DNA of 64,000 bases from a candidate division Hyd24-12 bacterium UBA6080 (GTDB lineage: Bacteria; Fermentibacterota; Fermentibacteria; Fermentibacterales; JCC-6): contig DIXM01000002.1 in NCBI GenBank assembly GCA_002436025.1, forward strand, positions 558,001-622,000. Reading direction: 5' to 3'. Positions 58,499-64,000 of this stretch are shown piece after piece. A model generated the notes under the pieces. That model was not told the origin of the DNA and ran no database searches. It saw only the letters and a program-made list of their open reading frames with translations. Within the stretch, counting starts at the first letter, position 1, and every line of letters begins with the position of its first letter. A program made the position numbers and the translations under genes.

Positions 58499-59479
58499 AT
58501 GCGGTTATCGTTGATTTGCCTGCCGGTCGCGGCATTTTTGCTTTTTGGGGCATCCGTGCCTTTCGCGTACGAAGGGGTCCTTAACTCTCCCCACGCCTAT
58601 GTACTCGAACACACCGAGATAGGAGTCGGCGTCGGAGCGACTGCGTTCACAATGGAGGACTCCACGGGAACCGCGCAGAGCCAGATCATCACCGCAGGGT
58701 TTTTGAATTTCGGCATTCTCGGATACGGCCAGATCGGGATGTCCTACCTGGGCGAAGGCGGCATCGTGGCTAACGTGAAGGTCATGATCCTTCGCGAGGG
58801 GATCGATGTCCCCGCCTTTGCCATTGGCTGCGAGAACATGTTCGCACCGGAAAGGGTCGATGTGTATCATGACGACCCGGGGGTTCCCGATTCCACAGGT
58901 CTTTTCAGGGGTCTTTGGGACGAAGAGGGCAACTACAACTACGATCACGCCCAGAACTGGTCCGCGTACGGTGTGGCTTCGAAGAGCATGCGTTACCTCC
59001 TCGGCATTCCCGTAACGGTCAACCTGGGTATCGGTGTTGGCCGGTTCGTGGGAGTGATCGGTGAGGGCGGGGCCATGAACATCGGAAGCGCCGTGGCCAA
59101 CGGCCTCTTCGGCTCGCTCGTATGGGAGCCCAGCAACAAGCTTTCCATCGCTTTTGAACAGGACGGAAAGGATTTCAACCTGGGTCTCTCCTACGACGTC
59201 AATCGGTACGTCACTGTGAACCTTGCAGCGGCCGAGTTCGAGATGGCCCTTTTCCCGCCCGAAGGACAGAGTTACGAAGATCCCTGCCAGAATCCCAAAT
59301 TCACCATAGCCTTGTCCTCCCGGATCGGGCCTTTGTTCGGCGAGCGCAGGCATGAGCTCGAAAGGGAGCAGCAGCGGATCGCCAGGGCCAGAGCCAGGCT
59401 GGAGGAGCTGGAGGCGCGCAGAAGGGCCGCCGAGGCCGAGCTCCAGAGACTGCGCGATCTACTCGACGAGAGCAGGTAG
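58499..59479 (+). CDS. Outer-membrane beta-barrel-like protein with C-terminal coiled coil
   Basis: This 326-residue exported protein has a signal peptide (about 1-23). About eight beta strands follow, such as YVLEHTEIGVGVGATAF, YGQIGMSYLGEGGIVANV and LSIAFEQDGKDFNLGLSYD, in the pattern of small OM barrels. It ends in a 45-residue charged coiled coil (RRHELEREQQRIARARARLEELEARRRAAEAEL, in two parts). The barrel would sit in the outer membrane, with the coiled coil in the periplasm. It precedes the giant TPR protein by 8 bases, suggesting a common complex. AAGGAG is five bases before the ATG. Confidence 0.7.
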   Translation: MRLSLICLPVAAFLLFGASVPFAYEGVLNSPHAYVLEHTEIGVGVGATAFTMEDSTGTAQSQIITAGFLNFGILGYGQIGMSYLGEGGIVANVKVMILREGIDVPAFAIGCENMFAPERVDVYHDDPGVPDSTGLFRGLWDEEGNYNYDHAQNWSAYGVASKSMRYLLGIPVTVNLGIGVGRFVGVIGEGGAMNIGSAVANGLFGSLVWEPSNKLSIAFEQDGKDFNLGLSYDVNRYVTVNLAAAEFEMALFPPEGQSYEDPCQNPKFTIALSSRIGPLFGERRHELEREQQRIARARARLEELEARRRAAEAELQRLRDLLDESR

Positions 59480-59487
59480 GTACGGGC

Positions 59488-62400
59488 ATGGCCTGTCCCC
59501 CTGTGCGTTCACTTCTGGTCTTTATGGCCATGCTGGCTTTCCTGCCCGGTTTGGCTCGTTCACAGCCCATAGTGCTTACACCTGAAGAGAACATTCTTCT
59601 TCAGCGGGCCAGACAGGAGATCGAGGAACTCGAAACCCAGATCGCCAGGGAAGAGGAACGCCTCGCCCGGATCGAAACCGAGCTTCTCGACCTCAGACGC
59701 CAGAGGGCCATGCTGTCCAGTGCCCAGTCTGCTTTCGAACTGGGGGAAGAGCTTTACACTGCCGGGTCCATTGTCTGGGCAAAAGACGCATTCGAGGCAG
59801 TCATCAACAACTTCGAGCGTTCCGAATACACTGATCCCTCGTTTTTCCGGCTTCAGCTGATAGCGTTCGAACTTCAGGATTTCGAGGCAGCGCTGGGTTA
59901 CCATGATCAGCTTTCATCCTCTGCGCCGGGTTTCGAATTCATGGAAATGAGCCTGATAGTTGCTGGTTTATCGCACTACAACCTCGGCGCCTTCGCGCAG
60001 GCCCGGGTCAAGCTGGCCCGCGTCAACCCAACCGGAACGAACGGCCCTCTCGCAAGCTACCTTTCCGCTGTGGCCCTGGTAGCCGAGGGGGACAACACTG
60101 CAGCCAAGGTCCAACTGGAGACCGTCATCGACAATGCGGGCCGTCAGAATGCGGCCATTGCCGAGCGGGCCCGCATCGCCATCGCCCAGATCCTGGTCGA
60201 AGAGGGGGATCTCGACGAGGCCATCAGACAATACAGCCGCGTTTCTCCCTTCAGCGCGTACTACGATGTTGCCATGCTCGGAAAGGTCTGGACCCTCATG
60301 CGCCAGGAGAAGTACCAGGATGCGTTTTCCCTGGCAGACCGCGTACTCGAGGAGGTTCCCGGTTCCGAGCTCAGAAGCGAGTTCGAACTGGCAATGGCCA
60401 ACTGCGCCCTGGGTGCCCAGGACATAGACATCGCCGTCTCACGGTACCGTGAACTGATGAACCAGTACAGGCAGACCGATGACCAGTTCGACCGCCTGCT
60501 CGACGGCTCGGACGAGTACGCCCAGCAGTACCAGTCTGAGCGGGAACGGCTCGAACGGATGCGCCTGGGGCTGGCCGAACTGAAGGAGGAAGCCTACCTT
60601 CAGGGCGACATGGAGCTGGTAGCCCTGATTGAAGAGGAAGAGGCCTCCATAAGGAACATGTTTATCGAGATAAGCGCCATGGAGGCATCTCTCTCCATGC
60701 CGGCATCCATGGACACCGAAACCATGCGCCAGGAGCTTAACAGGCTCATCGCATCCTCCAGGGCCAACACCGAGATACTTGCCCTCTCCGTGAACGAGGC
60801 CATAGGCACGGCCTCCTCCTCCGGCACCGAGGCGGACAGACAGAACCTCGGGCAGCTCGAGAGCGAGGTAGGGCGGATCCGTCTGGCGCTTCAGGACCTT
60901 GCCAGCAAGATGGAGGCGGGCATGTCCGCCGACCACGACTGGATCCAGGAAACCCAGTACGGCATTGCCATAGCAACATTCATAGAGCGTGAACTGAAGC
61001 GGGACTCCCTTAACTACCTGGGAGCCTACTACCAGGCCAGGATCGAAGATGCATACGCCCAGGGAGATTCGGCCAGGGCAGCCACCCTTGGCGACCAGCG
61101 GCGTCAGGAAACAACCGCGATCCAGCAGCGTATCGACGCCAAGGCCGTTGAGTGCTCCAACTACTTCGAAGAGTACCTGGCGATGTTCCCCGAGAGCAGG
61201 TTCACCGCCGACATCCTTGTCAGGCTTGCCCAGCTCTACTACGACATAGACAAGAACACCTACCTGGACAGGATCGCTGCCTCGGGCGGCGAGTTCGTTC
61301 CCATGGACTACAGCCGTACGATCGACCTCTACCAGCGGGTACTCAACCAGTATCCCGAGAGCGAGGTTGAAGACGTGGCTCTCTACTCTCTGGGATACGC
61401 CCTTAGCGAGATGGGCGACCAGCCCGGAGCCATAGCCAACTATCGCAGGCTGCTTTCGCAGTACCCCCAGAGCCCCCTTGCCGCGGAAACCTACGTCAGG
61501 GCCGGCGACCACTACTTCGACAGCTTTGTGTTCGACAGCGCCCTCACATACTACGACCAGGTCCTCGACCACCCCGAAGCCAACTCAACGGTCTACCAGT
61601 TCGGCCTCTACAAGCTCGGGTGGACCCATTACCTCCAGAACAACTACACCACTTCAATAGCAGTGTTCGGATACCTCATCCAGGACACCGAGAAGATGGA
61701 GGAGCTTGGTCTTGGGAGGGGCTCGGCCATGGCCGAGGAAGCCATGGAATACATTGCCCACAGTTTCATGGAGCAGCCCGGCGGGGCTTCGGTCCAGCTC
61801 GCGTCAAACTTCCTCGACGCCTTCAACCGCCCCCATGTCACAGCCTCGGTGCTCAAGAGAATGGGTGACTTCTATATCGAACAGGGTTACTGGCCCGAGG
61901 CGATACAATCGTACACAGCCCTTCTCACAAGGGATCCCTACAGCACCGATGCGCCGTTCATTCAGGCCAGGATCGCCGCCGCCCACGAAGGCGCCGGTGA
62001 AATGCAGCTTGCCGTCCAGGCCCGGGAAACCCTCGTGGAAAGGTACGGCAGCAGCAGTGACTGGGCGATGCAGATGGGTGATTCCACACAGTTCGCCCAG
62101 GTTGACTCGATCAGAGCCGCCGCGCTCGAGCAGGCCATCAACTACCACCTGTCCACATCCGCCCAGATACCCGAGGGCCAGACCGGCAGGAACGAGCACT
62201 ATCAGAACCTCATCGTCAGGCTTCAGACCTATCTGGCCGAATACGGCGACAGAAGGGTAGCCTACGACTACAAGTTCTATCTGGGTGACGCTTATTACGC
62301 CGTCGGCAGCTTCACACAGGCGGGCGACGCCTACCTCGCGGTGGCCTACGACAGTTCCAGCACCCTGAAACAGGAGACAGCCCTCGGCAACGCCTTCACC

Positions 62401-63846
62401 TCATACTTCAGCGCCTACACTCAGGGCATGATACCTGACAGCGCAGCCCTCCGCGACAAGCTCAAGGAAACGGCGTATTTCTACACCCGGAACTACCCGG
62501 TGGGTGAATATGCCGATCAGTTCCTTTTCGCGACCGCCGGCGGCTACTACAACGCGAACGACTATGTGAACGCACGGGAAGTGTACTCCAGGATATACAA
62601 CGAATACCCCAGGTCGCAGTACATCGCCCGGTCCGCGCGGTACGTGGCGGCATCCTACGAAGCCCAGCAACTTTTCAGCGATGCCGAGCAGTGGTACGGA
62701 AGGGCAGCCGATGCTGCTTCGCTCTCGGGAGAGGACCTTGGGGAAGACTTTGACCTTCTGGCCGCGAGCGCCGCATACCGTGATGCCGAAACCCTTGCCG
62801 AGAGCGAGGATGTGGGAACCCTTCTGGCCGCAGCCGCCAGGTTCGAAGAATCGGCAAGGGCTCACCCCGACACCGATGTTGCGCCAACCGCCCTTTACGA
62901 CGCGGGTGAGACATATGGCAAGGCGGGTGACATAACCAGCGCCATCAGGGTGTTCACAGACCTGGCCAATCGTTATCCCGAAAACCCGCTGGCTCCCCAG
63001 GGCCTTCTCAGGGCCGCCTTCCTGGCCCGTGAGGCCGAGGACTTCGTAAGGGCAGGCGACACATATCTCGAAGCCTACAACCGTTATCCCACCGCCGAGG
63101 GCATGGCCAGCGCCATCTACTCGTCGGCTCTGAGTTATGAGGAGGGCGGCAACAACGGCCGCGCCATGGAAGTTTACGACAGGATCATCAGGGAAAGAAG
63201 CGGGTCGCCGGAGATCATGGTCATCGCCATGGGCAAGTACGGAGACTACCTCTATGACAGAATGGACTTCCAGGGCGCCAGACAGATGTACCAGGACTGC
63301 ATAAACACCTACGACAGCTACAGGGAGGGTCCCGCAGCACACCCCGCCCGGGCCGCCTTCAGAATTGGTGAGATGTCGAGAGTAGTCTACGACGCAGTTT
63401 CGGTGGTCAGCACCGAAACAGCCACCCAGAAGACACAGCTCAAGGTCGAGGTGGAGAACTGGTACGCAAAATCCCTTACCTACAATGTCGATACCTGGTT
63501 CATGGCATCCTGCGCCAGGGCGGGCGAGCTGTTTGAGGACTACGCCAACGCCATCGCCTTCATGCCGCCTCCGGAGGGTCTTGATGAGGCGGCCGTCGAC
63601 GAGTTCTACAGCCAGCTCTACATCCAGATCTACGAGCCCAACATGCAGAATGCCACCAACGTTTACACAACGGCGATCCAGAAGGCTGTTTCCGCGGGTA
63701 TCACGAACGAATGGGTGGAACGCGCCGCCAGGAACCTCGAGCTGATGGCTCCCGGCAGCGTTGCCGCCCTTGGTCTTCCCGGTTACGGCAGTGCACCCGA
63801 ACCGACCCCTGAACAGGTTGCGCCGGAAGGCGGTGGTGGTCAGTGA
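59488..63846 (+). CDS. Giant exported TPR protein (1452 residues)
   Basis: The N terminus has a signal peptide (about 1-25), then a long coiled coil (about 35-70, EEIEELETQIAREEERL-like). The rest consists of many tetratricopeptide-like helical pairs with A/G-x3-Y/F...A...Y...P spacing (ALYSLGYALSEMGDQPGAIANYRRLLSQYPQSPL, given here as a short sample in two parts: ALYSLGYALSEMGDQ and AIANYRRLLSQYPQ). Large TPR proteins of this kind act as periplasmic or cell-surface scaffolds and organise multiprotein complexes. It lies between an OM barrel gene and another exported protein, with 8 and -4 base gaps, so the three form an operon. The C-terminal tail is Gly/Pro/Glu rich. Confidence 0.8.
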   Translation: MACPPVRSLLVFMAMLAFLPGLARSQPIVLTPEENILLQRARQEIEELETQIAREEERLARIETELLDLRRQRAMLSSAQSAFELGEELYTAGSIVWAKDAFEAVINNFERSEYTDPSFFRLQLIAFELQDFEAALGYHDQLSSSAPGFEFMEMSLIVAGLSHYNLGAFAQARVKLARVNPTGTNGPLASYLSAVALVAEGDNTAAKVQLETVIDNAGRQNAAIAERARIAIAQILVEEGDLDEAIRQYSRVSPFSAYYDVAMLGKVWTLMRQEKYQDAFSLADRVLEEVPGSELRSEFELAMANCALGAQDIDIAVSRYRELMNQYRQTDDQFDRLLDGSDEYAQQYQSERERLERMRLGLAELKEEAYLQGDMELVALIEEEEASIRNMFIEISAMEASLSMPASMDTETMRQELNRLIASSRANTEILALSVNEAIGTASSSGTEADRQNLGQLESEVGRIRLALQDLASKMEAGMSADHDWIQETQYGIAIATFIERELKRDSLNYLGAYYQARIEDAYAQGDSARAATLGDQRRQETTAIQQRIDAKAVECSNYFEEYLAMFPESRFTADILVRLAQLYYDIDKNTYLDRIAASGGEFVPMDYSRTIDLYQRVLNQYPESEVEDVALYSLGYALSEMGDQPGAIANYRRLLSQYPQSPLAAETYVRAGDHYFDSFVFDSALTYYDQVLDHPEANSTVYQFGLYKLGWTHYLQNNYTTSIAVFGYLIQDTEKMEELGLGRGSAMAEEAMEYIAHSFMEQPGGASVQLASNFLDAFNRPHVTASVLKRMGDFYIEQGYWPEAIQSYTALLTRDPYSTDAPFIQARIAAAHEGAGEMQLAVQARETLVERYGSSSDWAMQMGDSTQFAQVDSIRAAALEQAINYHLSTSAQIPEGQTGRNEHYQNLIVRLQTYLAEYGDRRVAYDYKFYLGDAYYAVGSFTQAGDAYLAVAYDSSSTLKQETALGNAFTSYFSAYTQGMIPDSAALRDKLKETAYFYTRNYPVGEYADQFLFATAGGYYNANDYVNAREVYSRIYNEYPRSQYIARSARYVAASYEAQQLFSDAEQWYGRAADAASLSGEDLGEDFDLLAASAAYRDAETLAESEDVGTLLAAAARFEESARAHPDTDVAPTALYDAGETYGKAGDITSAIRVFTDLANRYPENPLAPQGLLRAAFLAREAEDFVRAGDTYLEAYNRYPTAEGMASAIYSSALSYEEGGNNGRAMEVYDRIIRERSGSPEIMVIAMGKYGDYLYDRMDFQGARQMYQDCINTYDSYREGPAAHPARAAFRIGEMSRVVYDAVSVVSTETATQKTQLKVEVENWYAKSLTYNVDTWFMASCARAGELFEDYANAIAFMPPPEGLDEAAVDEFYSQLYIQIYEPNMQNATNVYTTAIQKAVSAGITNEWVERAARNLELMAPGSVAALGLPGYGSAPEPTPEQVAPEGGGGQ

Positions 63847-64000
63847 GGTTATCATTGACGGCCTTGGTTTTTCTCATTGTCCTTCCCGCATTCGGCCAGG
63901 TGCCACCCCCCGGAGGGGCCAGGCTCGAGGGCGGCAGGCTCATCCTCGAGGAGATCACCATCCTTGGTGAGCTCAGGACTCCCCAGGCCCTGTTCCTCAT
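63843..64000 (+). CDS. Exported protein, 5' part only (continues beyond window)
   Basis: A GTG at 63843 overlaps the TPR gene stop (GTGA). It opens a frame with a signal peptide (LSLTALVFLIVLPAFGQ) and then PPPGGARLEGGRLILEEI and TILGELRTPQALFL, up to the window end. Only ~52 residues are visible, so no family can be named. It is translationally linked to the giant TPR protein and likely belongs to the same envelope complex. Confidence 0.6.
   Translation, partial: MRLSLTALVFLIVLPAFGQVPPPGGARLEGGRLILEEITILGELRTPQALFL

Noticed and set aside
62401..63855. Long antisense reading frames (about 480 and 375 codons) opposite the giant TPR gene
   Set aside because: They are low-complexity mirrors of a GC-rich gene without ribosome sites or family resemblance. 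The TPR frame has a signal peptide and repeats.

Overview
The window looks like chromosomal DNA of a GC-rich, Gram-negative (diderm) bacterium, most likely an uncultured member of the FCB superphylum such as the Fermentibacteria/Aegiribacteria type. That placement is an inference. It rests on an outer-membrane gene set (MlaEFD-type lipid transport, an LpxL-like acyltransferase, an HldD-like heptose epimerase, an OM barrel), secreted proteins ending in FlgD-like/Por-type sorting domains, frequent AGG codons with a matching tRNA-Arg(CCT), and many GTG/TTG starts. No rRNA, IS element, CRISPR array or integrase was seen.

Region 1 (1-5.8 kb): the 3' end of hemW, then tRNA-Arg(CCT), then an accessory island. 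The last 9 nt of the tRNA plus 16 nt downstream are repeated exactly at 2603-2627. Between the copies lies an AbiE-type toxin-antitoxin pair with its own promoter and palindromic operator. Beyond the second copy are hipBA, an MNT/HEPN pair and a decayed second hipB. Region 2 (5.8-9.9 kb): a probable selenoprotein (in-frame TGA in a U-x-x-C motif followed by a SECIS-like hairpin with a GGUC loop), cutC, a methyltransferase, and two lipoproteins built from four pilin-head-like modules.

Region 3 (9.9-25.2 kb): an operon of a MOT1-type molybdate/sulfate transporter plus an SsuABC-like ABC importer; a nitroreductase; two sugar-nucleotide epimerases; a HerA-like ATPase; a histidine ammonia-lyase with Cys in place of Ser in its cofactor tripeptide; an EIIA-like/HAD pair; and a second ABC importer behind a long structured leader. 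Region 4 (25.3-32.7 kb): a tightly packed + strand run mlaE-mlaF-mlaD-PqiC-like lipoprotein, a sulfatase-fold protein, htpG, prsW and a 3-methyladenine glycosylase.

Region 5 (32.7-44.1 kb): small housekeeping and envelope genes (Lys-rich peptide, lipid kinase, DUF212, triple zinc ribbon, ChaN), then MOSC-tldD-tldE and a secreted propeller protein. Region 6 (44.3-55.5 kb): two B12-type radical SAM enzymes around an LpxL-like acyltransferase, a divergent geranylgeranyl-reductase-like flavoenzyme (together a plausible lipid-modification cluster), transketolase, ftcD (same pathway as the distant hutH), a GH84 enzyme and a tandem-duplicated ThyX. Region 7 (55.4-64 kb): a 945-residue secreted propeller/Ig-like protein, an OM barrel with a coiled-coil tail, a 1452-residue TPR protein and the start of another exported protein.

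The best candidates for something undescribed are the Sec-containing Omp28/thioredoxin-like secreted protein, the integrase-less tRNA-anchored AbiE element and the pilin-head lipoproteins.
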